The notes below the pieces were generated by a model. That model was not told where the DNA came from and did not search any database. It saw only the letters and a list, made by a program, of their open reading frames with translations. Shown piece after piece: positions 23,140 to 31,445 of a DNA stretch of 64,000 nucleotides (position 1 is the stretch's first letter; the number at the start of each line of letters is the position of its first letter). A program made the position numbers and the translations under genes. The stretch covers positions 124,001 to 188,000 of the forward strand of contig NZ_CAJHCQ010000002.1 in the NCBI RefSeq assembly GCF_904848665.1, given 5' to 3'. The stretch comes from Paraburkholderia hiiakae. GTDB lineage: Bacteria; Pseudomonadota; Gammaproteobacteria; Burkholderiales; Burkholderiaceae.

Positions 23140-24425
23140 CTCACAGGAAACTCATCGCCTGTCACGAATGCGATCTCCTGCAGCGCGAGGTGACCGTGCA
23201 AGCGGGCGGAGCCTTGCGATGCCGGCGCTGCCGCGCCCAGCTATACCGCGAACTCCCCAACAGTCTCGACCGGGCGCTCGCGTTTTCACTCGCCGCGGTT
23301 GTACTCTTCGCGGTCTCGAATCTCTATCCGATCGTCGGCCTGTCGGTCAACGGGACGGTCGTCGAAACAACGCTGCTGGGCGCCGTGGGCGTGCTGTATC
23401 TGGACGGGAAATGGCCAATCGCGGGCCTCGTGTTCATTACGACTGTCCTCATGCCGATCTTGCAGACCGTAAGCATGCTGTGGTTACTGATCCCGCTGAA
23501 ATGCGACCGTGCGCCGTGGGGCGGTGCGGCCATCTTCCGGCTCTGCCGCTTTTGCCAGCCCTGGGGGATGACCGAGGTGCTGATTCTCGGCTTGCTCGTT
23601 GCGCTTGTGAAGTTGTCCGCGATCGCGGGCGTGGTTGTGGGTCCTGCGCTGTGGTCGTTCGCAGCCCTGATGTTCGTGCTGGCGGCGGCCGGCTCCGCTT
23701 TCGATATGCGCACCTTGTGGGCGCGGGTCGCCGCCGTTGAGCACATCGACGCGCAGCCAGACCTGGACGAGGCGTCTCTGCAAGGCGCGCTTACCGCAGC
23801 GCAATGCGGTCTCGCGCAGTGCCACGATTGCGGACTGCTCGCAAGCCTACGGGCCAACGCCCATACGTTCGATTGTCCGCGCTGTGGTGCAGCGATGCAC
23901 GTACGCAAGCCCGCAAGCCTGTCTCGCACGTGGGCCTTCCTGGTCGCTGCGATGGTGATGTACATCCCGGCGAACATGTTGCCCGTGATGTACACGAACT
24001 CGCTCTTCGGCACCGAGAACGACACGATCCTCTCCGGCGTCGTGTACCTGTGGACTTCGGGATCGTGGCCGCTTGCGATTGTCGTGTTCGTCGCGAGCAT
24101 CGCGGTGCCGATGCTCAAGATCCTCGCGCTCGTCTACCTGACGATCTCCACACAAAGGCACTCGCGCTGGTACCCCGTCGAGCGCACACGGATCTATCGG
24201 ATGGTCGAATTTGTGGGGCGCTGGTCGATGCTCGACATCTACGTGATCACGATGCTCGTCGCGCTCGTGCAGTTCCAGGCACTTGCGACAATCCAGGCCG
24301 GCAACGCGGCGATCGCGTTCGGTGCTGTGGTGGTGTTGACGATGTTTGCAGCGATGGCGTTCGATCCCCGCCTGATATGGGACGAACTGGAGCGAGATCA
24401 TGCCGGAACCGGAGAAAAAGCCTGA
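23136..24425 (+). CDS. pqiA: PqiA, inner-membrane component (copy 2)
   Basis: 429 residues, starting MTHRKLIACHECDLLQ. Same architecture as the copy at 2100-3416: an N-terminal Cys ribbon (CHEC ... CRRC), four helices, a second ribbon (CHDC ... CPRC near residue 230) and four more helices, with shared blocks such as NLYPIVGLSVNG, WGMTEVLILGLLVALVKLS and RWSMLDIYVITMLVALVQF. The two copies are paralogues rather than a recent duplication, since differences are spread over the whole length. Its start overlaps the stop of the RND fragment. First gene of a probable five-gene operon with pqiB2, pqiC2, a patatin and an Adc-like gene. Confidence 0.93.
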   Translation: MTHRKLIACHECDLLQREVTVQAGGALRCRRCRAQLYRELPNSLDRALAFSLAAVVLFAVSNLYPIVGLSVNGTVVETTLLGAVGVLYLDGKWPIAGLVFITTVLMPILQTVSMLWLLIPLKCDRAPWGGAAIFRLCRFCQPWGMTEVLILGLLVALVKLSAIAGVVVGPALWSFAALMFVLAAAGSAFDMRTLWARVAAVEHIDAQPDLDEASLQGALTAAQCGLAQCHDCGLLASLRANAHTFDCPRCGAAMHVRKPASLSRTWAFLVAAMVMYIPANMLPVMYTNSLFGTENDTILSGVVYLWTSGSWPLAIVVFVASIAVPMLKILALVYLTISTQRHSRWYPVERTRIYRMVEFVGRWSMLDIYVITMLVALVQFQALATIQAGNAAIAFGAVVVLTMFAAMAFDPRLIWDELERDHAGTGEKA

Positions 24426-26022
24426 TTTCCCCGACGCGCAAGCAACGCCGCGCTCGCGCTGGCGTCTTCAGGTCGTCTGGCTCGTACCTGTCCTCGCGGT
24501 CCTGATTGGCGGATGGCTCGCTGTCAAGGCAGTCGTCGAGAAGGGACCGACGATTACGATCAGTTTCCTGACCGCCGATGGTCTCGAAGCGGGAAAGACG
24601 AAAGTCAAGTTCAAGAACGTCGACATCGGGCTCGTCAAAACCGTAACGCTCACGCCCGATCACGAGCGAGTCGTCGCGACTGCCGACATCAATAAAAATG
24701 CGACGAACATGCTTGTCGACACCACGCGTTTCTGGGTCGTGCGCCCTCGTATATCCGGCGGAACGGTGTCTGGGATCGGCACGCTCCTGTCCGGCTCTTA
24801 CGTCGAAATGGATGTCGGGAAATCGAAAGTCGACCGTCGCGACTTCGTCGGCCTCGAGACACCACCCGCGATCGCGAACGATGTGCCGGGGCGCGAATTC
24901 ATTCTGAAAAGCACCAATATGGGCTCGATCGACGTCGGCACGCCAGTCTATTTCCGAAGGCTGCAGGTCGGACAGATATCCGGCTACAAGCTCGATCCTG
25001 ACGGCCACGGTGTGACACTGAGGGCGTTTATCAATGCGCCATACGACAAGTTCGTTCTTGCGGACACGCGCTTCTGGCACGCGAGCGGTGTCGACGTAAC
25101 AGTCGGCTCGGGTGGCATCCAGGTCAATACGCAATCGCTCGTGTCGATCATGATCGGCGGCGTGGCATTCGAGTCGCCGCCGAGCGGGTTCGACGGAGCC
25201 GTCGCCGCGACCGAGTCGACCTTCACGCTGTTCCCGGATCGGGCTGACGCGATGAAGGCGCACTATCACGTCGTCGCCAAGTACGTGGTCGACTTCACTG
25301 AATCGGTCAGGGGACTGACCGTGGGCGCGCCTGTGGACTTCCGCGGCATTGTGGTGGGCGAAGTGACAGCGATCTATACACGCTTTGATCTCAAGACAGA
25401 GAAGTTCACCATTCCGGTGGAAATAGACCTATATCCAGAGTTGTTCACGTCTCGCTATGAGGCCGGCGCAGTCAGCGCCCCAGGCGGGCGCGTGTCCAAC
25501 GATCCGCACGCACTGGCGGATCGCCTCGTCGCGAAGGGACTGCGTCTCCAGCTTAGAACGGGCAATTTGCTGACAGGCCAACTGTATCTGGCCGCCGACT
25601 TCTTTCCTGATGCGCCAAAAGCCACCGTCAATTGGGCGTCATCGCCTCCAGAACTTCCGACGATCCCCGGAAACCTGCAAAGGCTGCAGGACAACGTCAC
25701 GCAACTCGTGGCAAAGCTCAACACGATTCCGTTCGATGCGATTGGCAAGAACACGCGAGAGACGCTGGCGAACGCGAAGACGCTACTCAACGATCTCGAC
25801 ACCATGATCGTCCCGCAGGCGCAGGGCACACTTGCCGCGGCCCACACTGCGCTCGACTCGGCCAACAACGCGTTGCAGCCGGACTCCGCCCTGCAGCAGA
25901 ACACGACCGACATGATTCAGGAGCTTTCACGCACGGCTACGGCCTTCCGCACGCTCGCCGATTATCTTGAGCGGCATCCGGAGTCGTTGCTTCGCGGCAA
26001 GCAGCAGGAGAACCACCCGTGA
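24400..26022 (+). CDS. pqiB: PqiB, MCE-domain intermembrane transport protein (copy 2)
   Basis: 540 residues; overlaps pqiA2 by 26 bp. One membrane helix near residues 24-44 (VWLVPVLAVLIGGWLAVK), three MCE/MlaD repeats (beginning near residues 48, 162 and 290) and the C-terminal helical region ending LADYLERHPESLLRGK. All elements needed for a PqiB tunnel are present and no frame disruption is seen. Base composition appears slightly lower in GC than the first copy. Expected to bridge PqiA2 and PqiC2 across the periplasm. Confidence 0.93.
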   Translation: MPEPEKKPDFPDAQATPRSRWRLQVVWLVPVLAVLIGGWLAVKAVVEKGPTITISFLTADGLEAGKTKVKFKNVDIGLVKTVTLTPDHERVVATADINKNATNMLVDTTRFWVVRPRISGGTVSGIGTLLSGSYVEMDVGKSKVDRRDFVGLETPPAIANDVPGREFILKSTNMGSIDVGTPVYFRRLQVGQISGYKLDPDGHGVTLRAFINAPYDKFVLADTRFWHASGVDVTVGSGGIQVNTQSLVSIMIGGVAFESPPSGFDGAVAATESTFTLFPDRADAMKAHYHVVAKYVVDFTESVRGLTVGAPVDFRGIVVGEVTAIYTRFDLKTEKFTIPVEIDLYPELFTSRYEAGAVSAPGGRVSNDPHALADRLVAKGLRLQLRTGNLLTGQLYLAADFFPDAPKATVNWASSPPELPTIPGNLQRLQDNVTQLVAKLNTIPFDAIGKNTRETLANAKTLLNDLDTMIVPQAQGTLAAAHTALDSANNALQPDSALQQNTTDMIQELSRTATAFRTLADYLERHPESLLRGKQQENHP

Positions 26023-26609
26023 CGCGTGCACTGATATCGGTCGTTATTGCCCTGTTGGCCGTGTCGCTTGGCGGCTGCGCCAGCTCGCCAGCGTCCAGCT
26101 TCTACCGGTTGAAGCCTGACGCAACACTTGCCACCATGGGCCCCGTGGCGCCGCTACATGTTGTGGTCAACCCGGTCACGATTCCCGCGTTGGTTGACCG
26201 CCCGCAGATCGTCGTCAGCCTTGCCGACAATCAGGTGTGGCCTGAAGAGTTTCAACGCTGGGCGGAGCCGCTGAAAGGCAATATTCAGCGAACGATCGCT
26301 GGCGATCTCGCGGTGCTGCTTGGCTCTGAGCACGTAAGCGTGTATGGGGCGGATACAAGTGGCTTGCCAACGTGGCGTGTGCGCGTCGACATCATGCAAT
26401 TCGATTCGGTGCTGGGGGATATGGCAACGATAGACGCACTGTGGACAATCTGGCCTCCAGGCCAGGTGACACCGATTTTCGGGCGCACGCTCGCGCGCGA
26501 GCCTGTGCAAGGGCAGGCTTACGACGCGCTTGTTGCCGCTCACGATCGCGCATTGGGCTCGGTGAGCCGGGACATTGCGGCTGCGATCGTGAAGAGCCTG
26601 TCGCGATGA
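26019..26609 (+). CDS. pqiC: PqiC-like lipoprotein (copy 2)
   Basis: 196 residues from GTG at 26019, overlapping the pqiB2 stop as GTGA, the same unusual start as copy 1. Signal peptide with lipobox LGGC (Cys near residue 20), then SSPASSFYRLKPDA. Conserved VDRPQIVVSLADNQVWP and ALVAAHDRALGSVSRDIAAAI close the DUF330-type fold. Predicted outer-membrane lipoprotein contacting the PqiB needle. About 117 bp separate it from the patatin gene. Confidence 0.9.
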   Translation: MTRALISVVIALLAVSLGGCASSPASSFYRLKPDATLATMGPVAPLHVVVNPVTIPALVDRPQIVVSLADNQVWPEEFQRWAEPLKGNIQRTIAGDLAVLLGSEHVSVYGADTSGLPTWRVRVDIMQFDSVLGDMATIDALWTIWPPGQVTPIFGRTLAREPVQGQAYDALVAAHDRALGSVSRDIAAAIVKSLSR

Positions 26610-26726
26610 CTGGCGCAATGGCATCCGCTACAGCGGCCCGGGCAACGCTCCCTTCCGGGTTTTACTTTGTCGGCTTCGTTAGTGACGACGTGTCAATCGC
26701 AGTCACGTACCGTTTGCGAGGTGGAA

Positions 26727-27902
26727 ATGATGAAGGCCAAAACGAGCAAACTGCCTCCTCAAGTGGTCGACAGCCTTGCCAGGTTCGACCATACCGTTTT
26801 TGTATTGCAGGGCGGCGGCGCTCTGGGTGCGTATCAGGCTGGCGTATTTGAAGGCTTCGTTGAAATTGGTATCGCTCCGGACTGGATTGCGGGTATCTCG
26901 ATTGGCGCAATCAACGCGGCACTGATTGCCGGAAATCCCCCGGAAAAACGGGTTGAACGGCTACGCGAGTTCTGGGAGCGCGTATCGGCCCGCACATCGC
27001 TGATACCGCAAGCCACCGCAGGCGCAACGCGGTCGTGGTTCAATGCCTGGAGTGCGGCATCGGTTATTACGTTCGGTGTGCCAGGATTTTTTGTGCCGCG
27101 CGCGCTACCGCCGTTCATGGCCGTTCATGGCACGCCCGATGCCCTCAGCTTTTATGACACTCACCCTCTTAAGAGAACGCTCGAGGAACTTGTCGATTTT
27201 GATCTGATCAACCGGCGCGATATTCGTCTTTCGCTCGGGGCGGTGAACGTGTGCTCGGGGGAATCAGTCTATTTCGACAATACCAAAACAAGGATAGGCC
27301 CGGAGCATGTCATGGCGAGCGGCGCATTACCTCCGGGGTTCCCTCCTGTATTGATAGAGGGACAGTGGTATTGGGACGGAGGAATCTCATCCAATACACC
27401 GATGTGGTACGTCGTCGATGAGGCTTATCGGGAGAGCGCGCTCGTATTGCAGGTCGATGTGTTCACCGGCTCTGGCCACTTTCCCGAAAATCTCCAGCAA
27501 GTTCAGGAGCGCCTCAAGGACATTCAATACGCGAGCAAAGCGCGCTTCAGTTCGGCGCATATCAAAAAGACCGAGGAGTTGCGCACTGCGCTACGCCGTC
27601 TGCTGGACAAGCTTCCCGAAGCGATGCGCGACGATCCGGACGCACAGCGGTTGGCGGCGGTGAGCACGCGAGGCGCGGTCGCCCTGGTTCATATGACCAA
27701 CCGCCACAACACCGGCTCTTCGGACTTCAAGGATTACGAGTTTTCACGCGCCACCATTGACGAACTATGGCAGGGCGGCCTCGGCGACGTGCACGATGCA
27801 GTTGCGCGGAAAGCCTGGGAGGATGTGGTCGAGCTTGCTTATGGAATTCGTGTATTCGACCTGACACCGGTCGAATCACAACATCAGGAGAAAGCACCAT
27901 GA
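26727..27902 (+). CDS. Patatin-like phospholipase with C-terminal DUF3734-type region
   Basis: 391 residues from ATG at 26727 (site GAGGTGGAA upstream; a second ATG follows directly). Patatin motifs are complete: oxyanion hole [12 protein letters not shown], nucleophile elbow GISIG (Ser of GxSxG) and the catalytic Asp in [12 protein letters not shown]. The C-terminal part after about residue 230 ([62 protein letters not shown]) matches the DUF3734 extension. No signal peptide, so probably a cytoplasmic or inner-face lipid acyl hydrolase. Its stop overlaps the Adc-like start as ATGA. Its position behind pqiABC2 suggests work on lipid substrates, but this is inference. Confidence 0.92.
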   Translation: MMKAKTSKLPPQVVDSLARFDHTVFVLQGGGALGAYQAGVFEGFVEIGIAPDWIAGISIGAINAALIAGNPPEKRVERLREFWERVSARTSLIPQATAGATRSWFNAWSAASVITFGVPGFFVPRALPPFMAVHGTPDALSFYDTHPLKRTLEELVDFDLINRRDIRLSLGAVNVCSGESVYFDNTKTRIGPEHVMASGALPPGFPPVLIEGQWYWDGGISSNTPMWYVVDEAYRESALVLQVDVFTGSGHFPENLQQVQERLKDIQYASKARFSSAHIKKTEELRTALRRLLDKLPEAMRDDPDAQRLAAVSTRGAVALVHMTNRHNTGSSDFKDYEFSRATIDELWQGGLGDVHDAVARKAWEDVVELAYGIRVFDLTPVESQHQEKAP

Positions 27903-28654
27903 CGGAATCCGAGGTAAGAGAGCGCGCCTTTGCCATGCCACTCACGAGTCCCGCCTATCCACCGGGTCCCTACCGATTCGTGGATCGGGAATTTCTTATC
28001 ATCACCTATCGGACTGATCCGGAGAGGTTGAAGAAGGTCATACCCGGCCCGCTCGAGATGGTTGATCCCATAGTCAAATTTGAGTTCATCCGGATGCCGA
28101 ACTCCACTGGCTTTGGCGACTACACCGAAGCCGGACAGGTCATCCCGGTAAGTTTTCAGGGACACACTGGTGGGTACGTGCACGCGATGTTCCTCGACGA
28201 CATGGCACCCATCGCCGGTGGTCGGGAAATCTGGGGCTTCCCCAAGAAGCTCGCGAGTCCGCAACTGCGGGTCGAGAAAGACACGATCGGCGGCGTGTTG
28301 CGCTACGGGCCCGTGCCGATTGCGGTGGCGACGATGGGCTACAAGTATCGTCCCGCGCCTCACGACCAGATCCTGGCGTCACTCTCCGCACCCAACTACC
28401 TGCTCAAGATTATTCCCCATGTGGACGGATCCCCCCGAGTTTGCGAACTTGTGCGGTACTTTTGCGAAGACATCAGTGTCAAGGGCGCATGGAATGGCCC
28501 GGCAGCGCTTGAACTGTTTCATCATGCGCTTGCGCCTGTCGCTGAACTGCCAGTTCTGGAAGTGCTTTCAGGAGTCCATATCCTTACCGACCTGACACTC
28601 GGTCTGGGTACGGTAGTTCACGACTATCTGGCGGATCGGGAAGCCGCATCGTAA
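27899..28654 (+). CDS. adc: Acetoacetate decarboxylase family protein
   Basis: 251 residues; ATG overlaps the patatin stop as ATGA. Adc-fold features: [54 protein letters not shown] (with the Lys pair that carries the Schiff-base Lys in true Adc) and the late [15 protein letters not shown]. Expected reaction: acetoacetate to acetone and CO2, though many Adc-family proteins act on other keto acids. Patatin/Adc pairs are known in proteobacteria, often near 3-hydroxybutyrate dehydrogenase, hinting at storage-polymer or ketone-body metabolism. No such dehydrogenase is adjacent here. Confidence 0.9.
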   Translation: MTESEVRERAFAMPLTSPAYPPGPYRFVDREFLIITYRTDPERLKKVIPGPLEMVDPIVKFEFIRMPNSTGFGDYTEAGQVIPVSFQGHTGGYVHAMFLDDMAPIAGGREIWGFPKKLASPQLRVEKDTIGGVLRYGPVPIAVATMGYKYRPAPHDQILASLSAPNYLLKIIPHVDGSPRVCELVRYFCEDISVKGAWNGPAALELFHHALAPVAELPVLEVLSGVHILTDLTLGLGTVVHDYLADREAAS

Positions 28655-28900
28655 GTTCAGATCGGCTTGCGCCTTTCGAGGAACGTGTTGAGCACGATCC
28701 ATAGTGGTCGATGGAGTCGAGGTCGGTGGCAGGCTTACGGCAAGCTGTATTGCGCCATTCGTCACTGGATTGACACCGCGGGCTTCATTGGCCTTCGTTG
28801 ACCACGCGTCCTAAACTCTTTGAGACGACGACGGGATGGCGATCGGCGCTTTATCGATCATGCACCATTCACGTTCAGGCCGAGCCCTTGGGAGACCGCA

Positions 28901-29185
28901 ATGAAGACTGTGTTGCTAGTGGTTTGCTTAATGATCAGTTCAAGCGCGTTTGCGGAATGCGCGAGGAATGCCCGTGGCGAAACCGTTTGTGGCAACGGGG
29001 CGACGGCGGGCGGCTATAACCGGAATACGGGCACCGCCTGGACGTCCCAAACAAATCAGAATGGTGTTCGGACGACCCAAACCAATCGTGGTGGCGAGGC
29101 GAAGACGGCGAATGGAAAAGGCGTCGTGCGCGGGCCCGGCGGCGCTACTTGTTATCGGACAGCGAACAGTCACGGCTGCAACTGA
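28901..29185 (+). CDS. Small secreted Cys/Gly/Asn-rich protein
   Basis: 94 residues from ATG at 28901 (GGGAG upstream). Signal peptide about residues 1-18 (LLVVCLMISSSAFA, cleaved before ECARN). The mature part has a Cys pair near the N-terminus (CARNARGETVC) and another near the C-terminus (CYRTANSHGC), with a low-complexity Thr/Asn/Gly middle (TSQTNQNGVRTTQTNRGG). It could form a disulfide-locked extracytoplasmic peptide. No named family recognised. It sits alone after the Adc-like gene. Confidence 0.7.
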   Translation: MKTVLLVVCLMISSSAFAECARNARGETVCGNGATAGGYNRNTGTAWTSQTNQNGVRTTQTNRGGEAKTANGKGVVRGPGGATCYRTANSHGCN

Positions 29186-29499
29186 CTGCACTTATTTCAT
29201 CCATGCGTGCATCGGCACAAGAAACCCGGTGGTTCTCGATTTGGGATTACGCGAGGCATTGTCATGTTTTTCGAAGGTAGTCGTTACCTAAGTTCAACAG
29301 ACGTTGCTGCCACGATGTCAAGCGGCGACAGTTCGGCCTGGACTCAGGCATGCATCATGGCGCCGATCCATCTCTAGCAACCGACAACGCCAGCGCCTCG
29401 CGCATCGGAAGTGGCGACACGGTGAGCGAGCCGGGACCTGGTTCGCGGCTCGCAAAATCCGTACGACTGCCTTGGTCCTCCACTAACCTGGAGAGGTCG
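29186..29499. other. Gene-free interval
   Basis: About 310 bp between two small genes on the plus strand. No convincing reading frame, hairpin or RNA gene seen. It presumably carries the promoter for the 78-residue frame at 29500. Confidence 0.5.
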
Positions 29500-29736
29500 A
29501 TGAGGAGCAAAAATTCCGCTATGGGGGTGAAAGACTACATGCTGCGCTATGCGCGCGACCTGGCCGACTCTGGCCGATACGCCGACTGGCGCGCGATCGA
29601 AGCGCTACTGCGGCTGAGGTACGGCGAAGAGCAGAGCGATCGCTTGCTCAACGATGCGTCAGTCCGGGGCGAGTTGGACCGGCGCTGCCAGCATCCCGCA
29701 CATGCCGGCAATAACATCGAGCAGATCCGGCGTTGA
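29500..29736 (+). CDS. Small basic/acidic mixed-charge protein (78 aa), unknown
   Basis: ATG at 29500 with GGAGAGG ribosome site. 78 residues: short N-terminus MRSKNSAMGVKDYML, then a helical stretch rich in Arg, Asp and Leu (RDLADSGRYADWRAIEALLR, YGEEQSDRLLNDASVRGELD). No membrane segment, signal peptide or zinc motif. It resembles unnamed small helical proteins seen in burkholderia. Placed just before the second 51-bp repeat. Confidence 0.6.
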   Translation: MRSKNSAMGVKDYMLRYARDLADSGRYADWRAIEALLRLRYGEEQSDRLLNDASVRGELDRRCQHPAHAGNNIEQIRR

Positions 29737-30147
29737 CGCGCATGGCGTTGGGGATATCGGACCAAAGTCTCATTGCTTTTGGCCGGGACGGCTAGCAGAC
29801 TTCACGAGAACAGGCGCCGTGACCATGCGACGCCGATACCTGGGTTGCGCCGGCGGCCCTTTCGAGCGCGCCGCATACGCGGTCCCTCAGCCAGACTACG
29901 AACGTCATTCTGGTTTTTGCGCGAATCATCGGGCGGGATGTATCGAGCGAGTCATACCCGGCGTGGGTAGTGTGTCCGGGAGCGGCAAGTCGGCTGGCCC
30001 CTTCCTGTCTCGGCCAGCGCCGCGTCCAGTGCGATCGACGGACCCTTGCTGATCCGGATCGCGAACAGTAAGCGGGCAACGAAGAGGTGACCATGCGCGT
30101 GCGTGCCGGGGCGATGCGCAGGTCCGGCGCGTTGCGGGAGGCCATTC
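29737..30147. other. Gene-free interval containing repeat copy 2
   Basis: About 410 bp upstream of the RND efflux operon. It holds the second 51-bp repeat (29752-29802) and must contain the operon promoter. No regulator gene of the usual TetR/LysR type is found here, which is unusual for an RND pump operon. Confidence 0.5.
29752..29802 (+). repeat. 51-bp repeat, copy 2
   Basis: Matches 22578-22628 at 39 of 51 positions in the same orientation. It lies just upstream of the intact RND operon, whereas copy 1 lies just upstream of the RND relic, suggesting that repeat and pump genes moved or duplicated together. Confidence 0.55.
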
Positions 30148-31434
30148 ATGAGCGGACCGTTCTTTCCCGAGCATCGACCGTTATCCCGGGTTGTGGCACG
30201 CCGAGGCCGCCTGCCGCTAATCATCGTCACCGTTGCGCTGACTCTCTTCGCCGGTTGCAAGAAGGCCTCGGGGCCGCCAGCGCTCGGCGCGCCGGAAGTC
30301 ACGGTGATGACGGTCGCGGCTCAAGACACCCCGGTCGATCTCGAGTTCACCGCACAGACGCAGAGTTCGCGTGAAGTCGAAATTCGTGCGCGTGTGGACG
30401 GCTTTCTCGACAGGCGGATGTACACCGAAGGCGACAAGGTGAAGGCCGGCCAGACATTGTTCCTGATGGATCCGAAGCCGTTTCAGGCCGCGCTGCAGAC
30501 GACGCGTGGCGAGCTTGCGCAGCAGGAGGCGCGGCTCACGGTCGCGCAGCAGAATCTTGCGCGGGTGAAGCCGCTTGCCGCGCAGCAGGCATTGAGCCAG
30601 AAGGACCTCGACGACGCGATTGGCAACGAGAAGCAGGCGCAAGCCGCGGTGATCTCCGCGCAAGGGCAGGTGGAGACGGCGGAGCTCAACCTCGGCTACA
30701 CGACGATCAAGTCGCCCCTGGACGGTCTCGCGAGCTATGCAAGACAGCAGGACGGAAGCTATCTCATCGCCAATTCATCTGGGCTCCTCACCTATGTCTA
30801 TCAGCTCGATCCGATCTGGGTGAACTTCAGCATTTCCGAGAACGAAATGCTGAAATTTCAGGACCAGATTTCAGCCGGCAAGCTGCTCTTCCCGCCGCAC
30901 AGCGAGTTCGTCGTGGCAGTCGAACTTGCCGATGGCACGGAATTTCCCCAGCACGGCACCATCAGCTTTGCGAATCCGGCGTTCAGCACCGACACCGGCA
31001 CTTTCCTCGTGCGGGCCACACTCGCGAACCCGAAGGGTACGTTGCGGCCGGGGCAGTTCGTGCGCGCGCGCGTGTCGGGCGCCGTGCGGCCGAATGCCAT
31101 CCTCGTGCCGCAGCGGGCGGTGCTGCAGGGTGCGAAGAGCCACTTCGTGTGGGTCGTCGACAATCAGTCGAAGGCGCGTCAACGAGTGGTCGAAGTCGGC
31201 GACTGGAACGGCGATAACTGGTTCATCAACGATGGCCTGAAGGCGGGCGAGCGCATCGTGGTGGACGGCGCGATCCGCGTCGTGCCCGAGGTGCCGCTCA
31301 AGATTGCCGCAACGCTCCCCTCGACGAAGAGCGGCGGCAAGACGGTCGTTGAGAAGGGCGGCGCGTCGGCGCCCCAGGTGAGCGCAGGCGAGCGAGCGAC
31401 GGCGCCGGTCGCAACCAGCGGCGCGTCGCAGTAA
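30148..31434 (+). CDS. RND efflux periplasmic adaptor (membrane fusion protein)
   Basis: 428 residues from ATG at 30148 (GGGAGG site). Signal/lipobox-like segment IVTVALTLFAGC (Cys near residue 37) suggests an inner-membrane lipoprotein. Barrel-sandwich/lipoyl halves at about residues 75-105 (VEIRARVDGFLDRRMYTEGDKVKAGQTLF) and 205-230, separated by the alpha-hairpin (ELAQQEARLTVAQQNLARVKPL, KDLDDAIGNEKQAQAAV). Then beta-barrel (DPIWVNFSISENEML) and membrane-proximal domains (RPGQFVRARVSG). Links the RND pump to the outer-membrane factor. 11 bp before the pump gene. Confidence 0.94.
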   Translation: MSGPFFPEHRPLSRVVARRGRLPLIIVTVALTLFAGCKKASGPPALGAPEVTVMTVAAQDTPVDLEFTAQTQSSREVEIRARVDGFLDRRMYTEGDKVKAGQTLFLMDPKPFQAALQTTRGELAQQEARLTVAQQNLARVKPLAAQQALSQKDLDDAIGNEKQAQAAVISAQGQVETAELNLGYTTIKSPLDGLASYARQQDGSYLIANSSGLLTYVYQLDPIWVNFSISENEMLKFQDQISAGKLLFPPHSEFVVAVELADGTEFPQHGTISFANPAFSTDTGTFLVRATLANPKGTLRPGQFVRARVSGAVRPNAILVPQRAVLQGAKSHFVWVVDNQSKARQRVVEVGDWNGDNWFINDGLKAGERIVVDGAIRVVPEVPLKIAATLPSTKSGGKTVVEKGGASAPQVSAGERATAPVATSGASQ

Positions 31435-31445
31435 GGGGCGACTCG

